A stretch of 64,000 bases of DNA. Origin: Xanthomonas hortorum pv. cynarae. Its GTDB lineage: Bacteria; Pseudomonadota; Gammaproteobacteria; Xanthomonadales; Xanthomonadaceae. The number at the start of each line of letters is the position of its first letter. Within the stretch, counting starts at the first letter, position 1. The notes under the pieces are model-generated. The model was not told where the DNA came from, did no database searches, and worked only from the letters and a program-made list of their open reading frames with translations. Positions 18,541 through 27,247 of the stretch are shown one piece after another. Location: positions 105,871 through 169,870 of the forward strand of contig NZ_MDFM01000009.1 of assembly GCF_002939985.1 (NCBI RefSeq), written 5' to 3'. The translations under genes were made by a program, and so were the position numbers.

Positions 18541-18609
18541 CCGGGGGGAGAGTGCATGCACGATAGCTCAGGCCCGCGCTGGCCGCGAGACCACGACTGG
18601 AACAGCGGT

Positions 18610-18627
18610 GTGTCATCTGTGTGACAC
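18610..18627. promoter_or_regulatory. Operator-like inverted repeat upstream of the alkaline phosphatase gene
   Basis: GTGTCA and TGACAC form a perfect six-base dyad around the six-base spacer TCTGTG, 50-67 bases before the phosphatase start and 70 bases upstream of the divergent symporter. The first half also resembles the CTGTCAT half-site of a Pho box, but the second half does not match well. A regulator binding site is an inference from symmetry and position only. Confidence 0.35.
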
Positions 18628-18676
18628 CAGGCATCCCGGCATAATGCGTGCTGATTCAGTCACGAGTTCGATACCG

Positions 18677-20377
18677 ATGCGTTACCGCCTGCCTGCCCTC
18701 GCCGCCCTGACCACCTTGTGTGTCGCCGCCTGCGCTTCCACCACCGGCACCAGTGCGTCCGCGCCTGCCGCCGTGCACGTGGAGGTGCCGCAGGTGACGC
18801 ATCCCGCCGGCGAGACGCCGCAATGGTGGTACCGCTCGGGCGCCGCGCGCGCAGCCGGCAACGGCGCGATGGCCGGGCGGGCACGCAATGTGATCCTGTT
18901 CCTGGGCGACGGCATGAGCCTGACCACGGTGGCCGCCGCGCGCATTCTGGATGGCCAGCGCAAGGGCGGGCCGGGCGAAGAGAACCTGCTGTCGTGGGAG
19001 CAGTTCCCGGCCACCGCCTTCAGCAAGACCTACAACACCGATTCGCAGACGCCCGATTCGTCCGGCACCATGACCGCGATCACCACCGGGGTGAAAACGC
19101 ATATGGGCGCGATCGGCGTCAGCAGCGGCAACCGCAGCGACTGCGCCGACAGCCTGGGCAAGGGGCTGCTGAGCTGGCTGCAACTGGCCGACAGCGCCGG
19201 CATGGCGACCGGCATCGTCACCACAACCCGCCTCACCCACGCCACCCCGGCGGCCACCTACGCGCATTCGCCGGACCGCAACTGGGAGAACGACACCGAC
19301 CTGCCCGAGTCCGCACGCACTGCCGGCTGCCAGGACATCGCTCAGCAACTACTGTCCACCGCGCGCTTCGGACGCGGCCCGCAGGTGGTGCTGGGCGGCG
19401 GGCGCAGCCAGTTCCAGACCGTGCAAGAGCGCGACCCCGAGTACGACGACAAGGTCGGCCTGCGCCTGGATGGCCGCGATCTGGTCGCCGAATGGAAGCA
19501 GGCGCACCCGCAGGGCGCCTATGTCTGGAACGAACAGCAATTAAAAGCAGCCGCCGGCGCACCCGCGCTGCTGGGCCTGTTCGAACCGGATCACATGCAG
19601 TTCGACCACGACCGCAATCGCACCCCGCAAGGCGAGCCCAGCCTGACCGAGATGACCCGCACCGCGATCCAGTCGCTGTCGCGCGACCCGAACGGCTTTG
19701 TGCTGATGATCGAAGGCGGCCGCATCGATCATGCCAACCATGCCGGCAATGCCTACCGCGCGCTCGACGAGACCGTGTCGCTGTCCGATGCAGTGCGCAC
19801 CGCCGTGCAGACTGCACCGCCGGACACGCTGATCATCGTCACCGCCGACCACTCGCATACGCTCAACTTCGTCGGCTACCCGGTGCGCGGCAATCCGATC
19901 CTGGGCAAGGTGCGCGGCACCGGCGGCGAAGAAGGCGACCGCACCCAGCTGGCTACCGACCTGGCCGGCCAGCCCTACACCACGCTGAGCTACGCCAACG
20001 GACCCGGCCACACCGGCGCCAGCAACGCGCAACCGGCCGGACCGAAGAAGTATCCGCACGAACCCAGCACCAGCGAGCCTGCTTCCGGACGCCCGGATCT
20101 GACCCACGTCGACACCGAAGCGCCCAGCTACATGCAGGAATCGCTGGTGCCGACCAAATCCGAAAGCCATGGCGGCGAAGACGTCGGCATCTGGGCCACC
20201 GGCCCGGGCAGCGCGGCCTTCCGCGGCACGCTGGAAGAGAACGTGATCTACCACGTCATCGTGCAGGCCACCCCGCGCCTGCGCGAGCGCCTGTGCAAGG
20301 CCGGCACCTGCGACAGCGCCGGCGTGCCGGTGGAGTTGCCGGCATCGGCGGCGTTCGAGACTGCGACCAAGCGTTGA
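18677..20377 (+). CDS. Alkaline phosphatase lipoprotein (PhoA-type fold)
   Basis: A 566-residue phosphomonoesterase predicted to sit in the periplasm or outer membrane. The signal peptide ends in the lipobox VAAC. Metal-site and nucleophile motifs of the alkaline phosphatase superfamily are present: LFLGDGMS (Asp), DSSGTMTAITTG containing the Ser nucleophile, EGGRIDHANHAG, TADHSHT and ESHGGEDV with a metal-binding His. The length is above the classical E. coli enzyme, with an extended loop after the TADHSHT site. The ATG at 18677 was selected from a much longer open frame because it begins the signal peptide. The adjacent dyad might mediate phosphate control, but that is unproven. Confidence 0.92.
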   Translation: MRYRLPALAALTTLCVAACASTTGTSASAPAAVHVEVPQVTHPAGETPQWWYRSGAARAAGNGAMAGRARNVILFLGDGMSLTTVAAARILDGQRKGGPGEENLLSWEQFPATAFSKTYNTDSQTPDSSGTMTAITTGVKTHMGAIGVSSGNRSDCADSLGKGLLSWLQLADSAGMATGIVTTTRLTHATPAATYAHSPDRNWENDTDLPESARTAGCQDIAQQLLSTARFGRGPQVVLGGGRSQFQTVQERDPEYDDKVGLRLDGRDLVAEWKQAHPQGAYVWNEQQLKAAAGAPALLGLFEPDHMQFDHDRNRTPQGEPSLTEMTRTAIQSLSRDPNGFVLMIEGGRIDHANHAGNAYRALDETVSLSDAVRTAVQTAPPDTLIIVTADHSHTLNFVGYPVRGNPILGKVRGTGGEEGDRTQLATDLAGQPYTTLSYANGPGHTGASNAQPAGPKKYPHEPSTSEPASGRPDLTHVDTEAPSYMQESLVPTKSESHGGEDVGIWATGPGSAAFRGTLEENVIYHVIVQATPRLRERLCKAGTCDSAGVPVELPASAAFETATKR

Positions 20378-20468
20378 TGTGCAGTGTTGCGCCGTTGCGA
20401 TTGGCAGGCGGTGGCAATCCGCTACCGGTCGCACCTTGCCGCAGCGCTGTCTTGATCGGCATGCACAG

Positions 20469-21764
20469 ATGACTGCCCTGGCGCTCCCTGCGATGCCGCC
20501 GGGCCCGATCCTTGTCGCCTACAGCGGCGGCATGGATTCGGGCGTGTTGCTGCAGCTGCTGGCAGCCGCGCCTCGCTATCGCAACATCGGCTTGCGCGCG
20601 GTGCACGTGCATCACGGCTTGCACGCCGACGCCGATGCATGGGCTGCGCATTGCCAGCGCCAATGCGATGCATTGCAGATTCCCTTGCAGATCGCGCGCG
20701 TGAAGGTCGCGCGCGACAGCGGCCTGGGTCTGGAAGCGGCCGCACGCCATGCGCGCCACGCCGCGTTTGCCGAAACACTCACGCCCGGCGAATGGCTAAC
20801 GCTGGCGCACCATCGCGACGACCAGGCCGAAACCTTCCTGCTGCGTGCCCTGCGCGCTTCCGGCCCGGACGGCTTGGCTGCCATGCGCGCGCAGCGTCCA
20901 TTCGCAGGCGGCATGCTGTGGCGTCCACTGCTGCACCATGCACGCACCGACTTGCTGGCCTATGCGCAGGCACATGGGCTGGAATGGATCGAAGACCCCA
21001 GCAATGCCGACATACGGTACGACCGCAACTTCCTGCGCACCCAGCTCATGCCTCTGCTGCAGCAACGCTGGCCACAGGCCGCCGAGGCGTTGGCGCGCAG
21101 TGCGCACCTGAGTGCCGATGCCAGCGCGTTGCTGCTGCAAGAGGACACCGCGCTGCTGCCCACGATGCTGACCGCAACCGGCGCGCTGGATCTGCAGCGG
21201 TTGCGTGCGCAGCCGGCGACACGTCGGCCGCGCCTGCTACGCGCCTGGGTGAGTGCGGCACACGCCCCGCCGCTGCCCGCACATGGCATCACCGCGCTGG
21301 AGCAGGAAATCGACAACCACGCACCGGACCGGCAAGCGCGCTTTGCCTGGCAACAGGTCGAAGTGCGTCGCTGGCGCCAGTGTCTGTATTTACTTCGCCC
21401 ACACGCAGAATGGCCGCCGCAGTGGCAGACGCACTGGGATGGCCAGGCGGCGCTGCAGCTGCCCGATGGCGCGCAGTTGCAGTTACACGGCGCCCCCGGC
21501 CTGCGCTTCGCGCAACCCCTGCTGGTGTGCGCACGCCATAGTGGCGAGCGCATCGTGTTGCCGCAACGTGCGCACTCGCATCGCCTCAAGCACCTGCTGC
21601 AGGAACTGGATCTACCACCCTGGGAACGCGAACGCCTGCCGATCCTGTGGGACGGCGACCAGGTACTCGCCGCCGGCGATCGCATCATCTCGGCCGCATT
21701 GAACAACTGGCTGCAGGCCAATAACGCAGCGTTGCGATGGCACAGCAACACAGCTGCGAATTGA
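20469..21764 (+). CDS. tilS: tRNA(Ile)-lysidine synthetase
   Basis: A 431-residue cytoplasmic enzyme that attaches lysine to C34 of tRNA-Ile(CAU), switching its codon to AUA and its identity from Met to Ile. The N-type ATP pyrophosphatase P-loop SGGMDS (residues 19-24) and the following HVHHGLH and [14 protein letters not shown] motifs are diagnostic. TilS central and C-terminal substrate domains follow, with RHSGERI near residue 350. The ATG at 20469 gives the usual short N-terminus. No strong ribosome-binding site is seen. It precedes xseB by 31 bases and probably shares its transcript with xseB and ispA. Confidence 0.93.
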   Translation: MTALALPAMPPGPILVAYSGGMDSGVLLQLLAAAPRYRNIGLRAVHVHHGLHADADAWAAHCQRQCDALQIPLQIARVKVARDSGLGLEAAARHARHAAFAETLTPGEWLTLAHHRDDQAETFLLRALRASGPDGLAAMRAQRPFAGGMLWRPLLHHARTDLLAYAQAHGLEWIEDPSNADIRYDRNFLRTQLMPLLQQRWPQAAEALARSAHLSADASALLLQEDTALLPTMLTATGALDLQRLRAQPATRRPRLLRAWVSAAHAPPLPAHGITALEQEIDNHAPDRQARFAWQQVEVRRWRQCLYLLRPHAEWPPQWQTHWDGQAALQLPDGAQLQLHGAPGLRFAQPLLVCARHSGERIVLPQRAHSHRLKHLLQELDLPPWERERLPILWDGDQVLAAGDRIISAALNNWLQANNAALRWHSNTAAN

Positions 21765-21795
21765 CCCGCCTGCGCGCGCGCCGCACACTTTACCG

Positions 21796-22059
21796 ATGGC
21801 CAAGAAGTCCTTGAACGAAACATCCCCGGTTGCCCGCTTCGAACAGTCGCTGGAAGAACTCGAGCAACTGGTGCAGAAGATGGAAGTCGGCGACCAGAGC
21901 CTGGAGCAATCGCTCATGGCCTATGAGCGCGGCATCGGCTTGTACCGCGATTGCCAGCAGGCACTGGAACACGCCGAACTGCGCGTCCGCATGCTGACCG
22001 ACCCCGCCCGCCCCGATCTGGCAGAAGCCTTCGAACCGCCGTCGCCGGACGGCAGCTGA
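21796..22059 (+). CDS. xseB: Exodeoxyribonuclease VII small subunit
   Basis: An 87-residue small subunit that binds several-fold around the large XseA subunit in the single-strand-specific exonuclease VII. The family core [19 protein letters not shown], followed by [14 protein letters not shown], is unmistakable and forms the helical hairpin. The stop codon is separated by a single base from the GTG start of ispA, so the two genes are translationally close, an arrangement common in proteobacteria. Confidence 0.95.
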   Translation: MAKKSLNETSPVARFEQSLEELEQLVQKMEVGDQSLEQSLMAYERGIGLYRDCQQALEHAELRVRMLTDPARPDLAEAFEPPSPDGS

Positions 22060-22060
22060 G

Positions 22061-22936
22061 GTGAGTTCGGCGTTGTTCGATCACTGGATCGCCCGTACCG
22101 AACGCAGCCTGGAGGCATGCCTGCCAAGCACAGCGCTTGCCCCGCAACGCCTGCACGCCGCCATGCGGCATGCGGTACTGGGCGGCGGCAAGCGCATGCG
22201 TCCGTTGCTGGTGTATGCGACCGGCGCGCTGTTCGACGCCGACGAAGACAGCCTGGACACCCCTGCCGTGGCGGTGGAGCTGATCCACGCCTATTCGCTG
22301 GTGCACGACGATCTGCCGGCGATGGACGACGACGCGCTGCGCCGCGGCCAGCCCACCGTACATATCGCCTTCGATGAAGCCACGGCGATTCTGGCCGGCG
22401 ATGCGCTGCAGACGCGCGCGTTCGAACTATTGGCTGCGGCATCGGTGAGTGCCGACCTGCGGGTCGGCTGGCTGCAAAGCCTGGCCAGCGCTGCAGGCGC
22501 TGCCGGCATGTGCGGTGGCCAGGCACTGGATATCGATGCCACCGGCCAGCTGCAATCGCTGAGCGACCTGGAACGCATGCATGCACTCAAGACCGGCGCG
22601 CTGATCCGCGCGGCGGTGCGCATGGGCGCGTTGACCGGTGGCGCCGCGCATGCCGACCAGCAGCGCCTGGACGCCTTTGCCGATGCGCTGGGCCTGGCGT
22701 TCCAGGTGCGCGACGACATCCTGGATGTGGAATCGAGCTCGGCGCAGTTGGGCAAGACCGCCGGCAAGGACGCTGCGCAATCCAAATCCACCTATCCCGC
22801 CCTGCTCGGGATGGAGGGCGCCAAGGCCAAGCTGGCAGAGCTGGCCACGCGCATGCACGACGTCCTGCAGCCCTACGGCCAGCCCGGCGAAACGCTGGCG
22901 ACGCTGGGCCGGTTTGCGGTGGACCGCGCACACTAG
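22061..22936 (+). CDS. ispA: Polyprenyl synthetase, farnesyl diphosphate synthase type
   Basis: A 291-residue prenyltransferase that condenses isopentenyl diphosphate with dimethylallyl and geranyl diphosphate to farnesyl diphosphate, feeding undecaprenol and quinone synthesis. It shows GGGKRMRP, the first aspartate-rich motif HDDLPAMDDDALRRG, the KTGALI segment and the second motif FQVRDDILD. The start is GTG one base after the xseB stop. In many gammaproteobacteria dxs follows directly, but here it does not. Instead a 432-base gap leads to a secreted protease. Confidence 0.94.
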   Translation: MSSALFDHWIARTERSLEACLPSTALAPQRLHAAMRHAVLGGGKRMRPLLVYATGALFDADEDSLDTPAVAVELIHAYSLVHDDLPAMDDDALRRGQPTVHIAFDEATAILAGDALQTRAFELLAAASVSADLRVGWLQSLASAAGAAGMCGGQALDIDATGQLQSLSDLERMHALKTGALIRAAVRMGALTGGAAHADQQRLDAFADALGLAFQVRDDILDVESSSAQLGKTAGKDAAQSKSTYPALLGMEGAKAKLAELATRMHDVLQPYGQPGETLATLGRFAVDRAH

Positions 22937-23368
22937 CGCGACGCTCAAAACGACCACGCACCCATACAAACGGCCCACGCGATCAAACCCGGACGTCGCT
23001 GCGTGGTCGCTCCCCAACGGCAGCGATGCATGCATCGATCCTGCGATCGCGCCGACATCTGCGCACACCGTGCGCCAGCGCACGGTGGAGGCGTCGAGCG
23101 TCCTCGAATAACCGGGGTTCTGCGTTACAAAACGTAAATTCTCTCTCCATAAATTTTCACAAGGGAATTTATGCAGCGTGCGTTAAAAATGTGGATGGAC
23201 GCACACCTTGGAGCCAAATTGTCGCCATTTCTGTCCATATTTGCCATTCCAGCGCCATCAGCAGGACAAAAACAGCACTAATCGATTGTCTTGTCGTGCC
23301 CGCTCGCTCTGCCTAGGTTGGTCTGCCCGCGTTCAGCGGACATCCCCCGATCACATGGAGAGTTGCTG
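22937..23368. other. Intergenic region upstream of the M35 protease
   Basis: The first 180 bases show nothing I recognise. From about 23120 the sequence is markedly AT-richer than its surroundings and contains the dyads TTAC-N5-GTAA (23125-23137) and ATAAATT-N10-AATTTAT (23149-23172), plus a possible 36-codon ORF listed separately. The protease promoter is probably here, but no clear -35/-10 pair was found. Confidence 0.5.
23171..23281 (+). CDS. Possible small ORF of 36 residues with a ribosome-binding site in a hairpin loop
   Basis: ATG at 23171 opens a 36-codon frame ending in TAA at 23281, preceded at five bases by AAGGG. The peptide starts MQRALKMWMD and has a hydrophobic middle (LSPFLSIFAIPAP), with no family I know. 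ATAAATT (23149-23155) and AATTTAT (23166-23172) could pair, placing the ribosome-binding site in the loop and the first two bases of ATG in the stem. A leader peptide or an RNA structure controlling the protease gene 88 bases downstream is conceivable. A chance frame is equally possible. Confidence 0.25.
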   Translation: MQRALKMWMDAHLGAKLSPFLSIFAIPAPSAGQKQH

Positions 23369-24457
23369 GTGAAGAATGTTTTTCTCGCATCGTTTGCAGC
23401 AGGTACGTTGGCCGTTGTTGGCGTGCTCGGATCGGCGCAGGCGCAATCCGTGCGCGGCCCGGTTCCGTTGACCATCGAACTGGCGCCGGTCGCCGATCAG
23501 GCTGGGCGGCACCAAGGCAAGATCGCCGTCACCGTTACCAACAACGGCAGCCAGATCGCCCGCGTCCCGACCTACCAACTGCCGCTGAAGTCACTGGATA
23601 ACGGCATTCTGGACGTCAGCCGCGATGGTACGCCGGTGAACTACACCGGGCGCCTGGTCAAGCGCGGCCTGCCCAAGGCGGCCGACTTCACCATCCTCAA
23701 GCCCGGCCAGAGTGTGCAGGGCGAGGTCGATCTGGCGGGTGCCTACGATCTGTCCACCAGCGGCAACTACACCATCCAGGTCCGTTCGTCGCTGCAATAC
23801 GCCTCACTGTCCGATGGCAGCCTGATGAAGGCGGCCAACGGCGAGCCGGCCGTGGCCACCAGCACCCCGCTCACCGTCTGGCTGGACGGTGCGCGGCGCG
23901 GCGCGCAGCGCCAGCTCGCAGTCGGCCCGACCGCCGTGGTCAACGGCATCAACTATCTCAACTGCAGCACCACCCGCACCAGCCAGGCCGGCAGCGCGGT
24001 CACGGCGGCCCGCGCCTACTCGCAGAACGCGCGCAATTACCTCAATGCGGGCAGCACCGGCGCGCGCTACACCACCTGGTTCGGCGCCTACAACGCCTCG
24101 CGCTACAGCCGCGTCAGCCAGAACTTCGTGGCCATCGACAACGCGCTGGACCAGAACAACGGCCAGATCACCATCAACTGCAATTGCACCGACAGCGCCT
24201 ACGCGTACGTCTATGCAAACGCGCCTTACGAGATCTACGTCTGCAACGCGTTCTGGAGCGCGCCGACCCAGGGCACCGACTCCAAGGCCGGCACGCTGGT
24301 GCACGAGATGAGCCACTTCACCGCAGTGGCCGGCACCCAGGACCGCGTGTATGGCCAGTCCGGCGCGCGCAGCCTGGCGATCAGCAACCCGGCCCAGGCG
24401 ATCACCAATGCCGACAGCCACGAGTACTTCGCCGAGAACACCCCGGCGCAGAACTGA
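23369..24457 (+). CDS. Secreted M35 family (deuterolysin-like) zinc metalloprotease
   Basis: A 362-residue secreted protease of the aspzincin type. The GTG start at 23369 has GGAG eight bases upstream and begins a signal peptide ending near AQAQS. Residues about 30-190 form a beta-rich propeptide-like region. The C-terminal catalytic domain has HEMSH (His312, Glu313, His316) followed by GTQDRVYG, whose Asp is the third zinc ligand in aspzincins, and NADSHEYFAEN as in peptidyl-Lys endopeptidases. Several cysteines could form disulfides, fitting an exported protein. Secreted proteases are common virulence or nutrition factors of plant-pathogenic xanthomonads, but such a role for this one is inference. 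Confidence 0.9.
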   Translation: MKNVFLASFAAGTLAVVGVLGSAQAQSVRGPVPLTIELAPVADQAGRHQGKIAVTVTNNGSQIARVPTYQLPLKSLDNGILDVSRDGTPVNYTGRLVKRGLPKAADFTILKPGQSVQGEVDLAGAYDLSTSGNYTIQVRSSLQYASLSDGSLMKAANGEPAVATSTPLTVWLDGARRGAQRQLAVGPTAVVNGINYLNCSTTRTSQAGSAVTAARAYSQNARNYLNAGSTGARYTTWFGAYNASRYSRVSQNFVAIDNALDQNNGQITINCNCTDSAYAYVYANAPYEIYVCNAFWSAPTQGTDSKAGTLVHEMSHFTAVAGTQDRVYGQSGARSLAISNPAQAITNADSHEYFAENTPAQN

Positions 24458-24480
24458 TCCAGCAGTCCGTCTGAAACGCC

Positions 24481-24508
24481 AAAGGCCCGGCATCGCTGCC
24501 GGGCCTTT
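24481..24508. terminator. Bidirectional terminator between the M35 protease and DUF4870 genes
   Basis: AAAGGCCCGGC and GCCGGGCCTTT pair around ATCGCT. The symmetry gives a T-run on both strands, suiting the two convergent genes. Confidence 0.88.
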
Positions 24509-24528
24509 GTCATTTGCACCGCGCCGGA

Positions 24529-24918
24529 TTACTTGATCAGGCGCAGCGTGAACGGATAACGGTAATGCTCGCCGTTGTTGGCCTTGACTGCGGCCAGGAT
24601 GCAAAGCACCAGGTTGGCGATCCACACCAGCGTCGGCACAAAGAACAGAATGCCGAACGACACGATGGTCAGGATCACCGCAGCCACATAGGCGATGATC
24701 ACGGTGATCTGGAAATTCAACGCTTCCTTGGCCTGGTCGGTGGCGAACGGCTTGGACGGGCTGGCGTCCTTGCTGATCAGCCAGATCACCAATGCGCCGA
24801 TGAAGGACGTGAGGATGCCGAGCAGATGCGCGGCCAGCGCCAGGGTGCGCTCCTCCGACGGCGAGCTGGTGCCGATCGGCGGTGGCGGCGGTGCAGCGTG
24901 TGACTCGAAGTCGCTCAT
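24529..24918 (-). CDS. DUF4870 domain-containing (Tic20-like) membrane protein
   Basis: A 129-residue inner-membrane protein with a proline-rich cytoplasmic N-terminus (AAPPPPPIG) and three to four hydrophobic segments. The conserved pattern is LAAHLLGILTSFIGALVIWL, then QAKEALNFQIT and a C-terminal segment ending NGEHYRYPFTLRLIK, which identifies DUF4870. The biochemical role of the family is unknown. It is a single-gene unit convergent with the protease. Confidence 0.88.
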   Translation of the reverse strand: MSDFESHAAPPPPPIGTSSPSEERTLALAAHLLGILTSFIGALVIWLISKDASPSKPFATDQAKEALNFQITVIIAYVAAVILTIVSFGILFFVPTLVWIANLVLCILAAVKANNGEHYRYPFTLRLIK

Positions 24919-25061
24919 CTATGTCTCCCCATGCATGGTTGTGGTGCGGCGGACTATAGCAACCCTTCAGCCAGCCACCAGTGCGGGAAGACATGGTCTC
25001 GCTTGCGATGCTCCACGGCAGTCGTCGGGAGCTGTGAGTGCAGCCGTTTCGATCGGCGCGC

Positions 25062-26429
25062 TCAGCTGTCGCCCGCCACCGTCATGCGGTTGAGCAGCAC
25101 CGCACCGATCTTGACGTGCGAACGCGGATCCACATCGTTGCCTACCGCCTCGATGCCGGCGAACATCTCGCGCAGGTTGCCGGCGATGGTCAGGCCGTCG
25201 ACCGGATAGGCGATCACGCCGTTCTCGATCCAGAAACCACCGGCGCCGCGCGAGTAATCGCCGGTCACTGGATTGACGCCGTTGCCCATCAGTTCGGTGA
25301 CCAGCAGACCGCGCGACATGCCGGACATCATCGAGGCCAGATCGCCCGCATTCGCAGTGACCTGCAGGTTGTGCACGCCGCCGGCATTGGCGGTGGTCTG
25401 CAAGCCAAGTTTGCGCGCCGAATAGCTGCCCAGGACATAGCGCTGCAGCACACCATCGGTAATCAGTGCCGAACGTCGCGTCGCCACGCCTTCACCGTCG
25501 AAGGCGGCCGAGCGCAGACCGCGGCGCAGGTGCGGCAGTTCTTCGATGTTGAACCAGTCCGGGAACAGCTTGGTACCGACACTGTCGAGCAGGAAGCTGG
25601 CACGCCGATACAGCGCGCCACCGGAGACCGCGCCAAGCAGATGGCCGACCAGCGAGCGCGCCACTTCCGGCGCAAACAACACCGGCAGCTGGCCGGTGGG
25701 GAGCGAACGCGGTTGCAGCCGCGCCAGGGTGCGCTCGGCAGCGTGGCGGCCGATCGCCTCGGGCGCTTCCAGGTCTTCGCGCGCCAGCGCGCTGCTGTAC
25801 CAGCCATCGCGCTGCATACCGTCGCCCTGCCCGGCGATCAGCGCGCAGCTGATCGAATGATGGGTGCCGCGCTCGCGGCCGATGAAGCCATGCGAGTTGG
25901 CATACACCGACAGGCTGAGCCCGGTGCTGGCCGAGGCGCCATCGGAATTGCTGATCCGCGTATCGGCATCGCGCCCGGCGGTTTCGCAGGCCAGCGCCAG
26001 GTCCACCGCGGTGTCGGCGTCAAGCGCCCACGGGTGCCAGCTGTCCAGTTCGGGGAACTCGCGCGCCATCAGTTCCGGATCGGCCAGGCCGGCGGCCACG
26101 TCGTCTTCGGTATAGCGGGCGATCGCACAGGCCTGGGCGACGGTGGATTCCAGGCTGGAATCCTGCAGATCTGCGGTGCTGGCGCTGCCCTTGCGCTTGC
26201 CGAAGTAGACGGTGACCGCGATGCCGCGGTCGCGGGTGGATTCCACCGTTTCCACATCGCCCAGCCGCACGTTGACGTCCAGGCCGCGCTCTTCGCTGCA
26301 GCTCACTTCGGCCTGGGTGGCGCCGGCCGCACGCGCGCGCTCGAGCAGGCGCTGCGCGATGTCGGTGAGCGCGTCCAGGCGCTGCAGGCTGTCGTCGTGG
26401 ACACGTGTTTCGGAGGAGAGTGCGTTCAA
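25062..26429 (-). CDS. pmbA: Metalloprotease PmbA/TldE
   Basis: A 455-residue subunit that with TldD forms a zinc peptidase able to process small modified peptides and degrade unfolded peptides. TldE lacks the zinc motif itself and assists TldD, and no HExxxH is visible here, as expected. Typical segments include [34 protein letters not shown] and the C-terminal [19 protein letters not shown]. Translation appears to start at TTG (26429), because AAGGA lies seven bases upstream and no in-frame ATG or GTG occurs near it. It is divergent from yjgA. tldD lies on the same strand further upstream, beyond yjgA. Confidence 0.94.
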   Translation of the reverse strand: MNALSSETRVHDDSLQRLDALTDIAQRLLERARAAGATQAEVSCSEERGLDVNVRLGDVETVESTRDRGIAVTVYFGKRKGSASTADLQDSSLESTVAQACAIARYTEDDVAAGLADPELMAREFPELDSWHPWALDADTAVDLALACETAGRDADTRISNSDGASASTGLSLSVYANSHGFIGRERGTHHSISCALIAGQGDGMQRDGWYSSALAREDLEAPEAIGRHAAERTLARLQPRSLPTGQLPVLFAPEVARSLVGHLLGAVSGGALYRRASFLLDSVGTKLFPDWFNIEELPHLRRGLRSAAFDGEGVATRRSALITDGVLQRYVLGSYSARKLGLQTTANAGGVHNLQVTANAGDLASMMSGMSRGLLVTELMGNGVNPVTGDYSRGAGGFWIENGVIAYPVDGLTIAGNLREMFAGIEAVGNDVDPRSHVKIGAVLLNRMTVAGDS

Positions 26430-26465
26430 TGCTTTATCCTTAGGAACGCGGATCCTTCCGCAAAA

Positions 26466-26547
26466 GCTCGGCCATCGTTGGCCGGAGTGTCTGAATTCAG
26501 TGCGGAGTGTTCCGCCGGCGCCCGGCCGTTCAAGGCCGGAGTTTTTA
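26466..26547 (+). promoter_or_regulatory. Three consecutive hairpins, the last terminator-like, in the yjgA leader
   Basis: Three stems lie in a row between pmbA and yjgA: GGCCA-TCGT-TGGCC (26470-26483), GCGGA-GTGT-TCCGC (26502-26515) and CCGGCC-GTTCAA-GGCCGG (26522-26539). The third is followed by AG and five T residues, 28 bases before the yjgA ATG. GGAGT recurs after the first stem, within the second and after the third. The arrangement would fit an attenuator on the yjgA transcript, although no leader peptide or ligand site is evident. Confidence 0.4.
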
Positions 26548-26574
26548 TCAACCAAGTTTCGGGATGTAGTGGCA

Positions 26575-27156
26575 ATGCGCGGACGCGACGAAGATACCGG
26601 TGAATTTCGCGGCGCCAGCCGCAGCCAGCAACGGCGCGAGGCGCTGGAAATTTTCGACCTGGGCGAAAAGCTGGTGGCGCTGACCCCGGCGCAGCTGGCC
26701 AAGTTGCCGGTGCCCGAATCGCTGATCCCGCATATCGAAGAGAGCAAGCGCATCACCTCGCATATCGCGCACAAGCGGCAGCTGGCGTTTCTGGCCAAGC
26801 ACATGCGCCGCGAGGACGACGCCACGCTGAACGCGCTGCGCGACGCGCTGGATGCCAATAGCGACACCGCGCGCCGCGAAGTGGCTGCGATTCACCGCGT
26901 CGAGCGTTGGCGCGAGCGGCTGCTGGCCGAGAGCGACGTGGCGCTGGCCGAACTGCTGGAGGCGTACCCGGCCGCCGACCGCCAACAACTGCGTCAGCTG
27001 GTGCGCAACGCCATCGGCGAGCGGGCCAAGAACAAGCCGCCGCGCGCTTACCGCGAGCTGTTCCAGGTGCTGCGCGAGCTGTCTCAAGAGCCGGGATTGG
27101 AGATTGGGGATTCGGGATTGGAAGACGACGAATCGGCATCGGAAGGCGACGAATAG
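26575..27156 (+). CDS. yjgA: Ribosome biogenesis factor YjgA/DarP (DUF615)
   Basis: A 193-residue helical protein that associates with late 50S assembly intermediates in E. coli. The family core [18 protein letters not shown], then [26 protein letters not shown], is clearly visible and strongly basic. The ATG at 26575 gives a short acidic N-terminus typical of the family. The last 25 or so residues are acidic and poorly conserved. Part of that tail is encoded by copies of the GGGATTG/GGGATTC simple repeat that elsewhere occurs between genes. The gene lies between pmbA and tldD, a placement (next to pmbA) seen in other gammaproteobacteria. Confidence 0.93.
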   Translation: MRGRDEDTGEFRGASRSQQRREALEIFDLGEKLVALTPAQLAKLPVPESLIPHIEESKRITSHIAHKRQLAFLAKHMRREDDATLNALRDALDANSDTARREVAAIHRVERWRERLLAESDVALAELLEAYPAADRQQLRQLVRNAIGERAKNKPPRAYRELFQVLRELSQEPGLEIGDSGLEDDESASEGDE

Positions 27157-27243
27157 GGATCCGCCCGATTCATCCAGCCCCGCAACAGCCATCCCGGCCA
27201 TCCCTGCCGTTGCGAATCCCGGATCCCGAATCCCGAATCCCCG
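27091..27243. repeat. GGGATTC/GGGATTG-type simple repeats at the yjgA 3' end
   Basis: Copies of the heptamer occur in plus orientation at 27091-27123, inside the yjgA coding end. They occur in inverted orientation (GGATCCCGAATCCCGAATCCCC) at about 27211-27243, after its stop codon and just before the tldD stop. The pair could fold into a hairpin and could act as a terminator for the convergent genes. Confidence 0.7.
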
Positions 27244-27247
27244 CATC

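Noticed and set aside
17041..18624. 527-codon plus-strand frame over the symporter and part of the methyltransferase gene
   Set aside because: It is rich in His/Arg/Gln as expected for an antisense shadow, and the minus-strand genes have complete family signatures.
18119..18676. Open frame upstream of and in frame with the alkaline phosphatase gene, giving a 752-residue reading
   Set aside because: It crosses the divergent promoter region and most of the symporter gene. The signal peptide with lipobox begins at 18677, so the upstream part is not coding.
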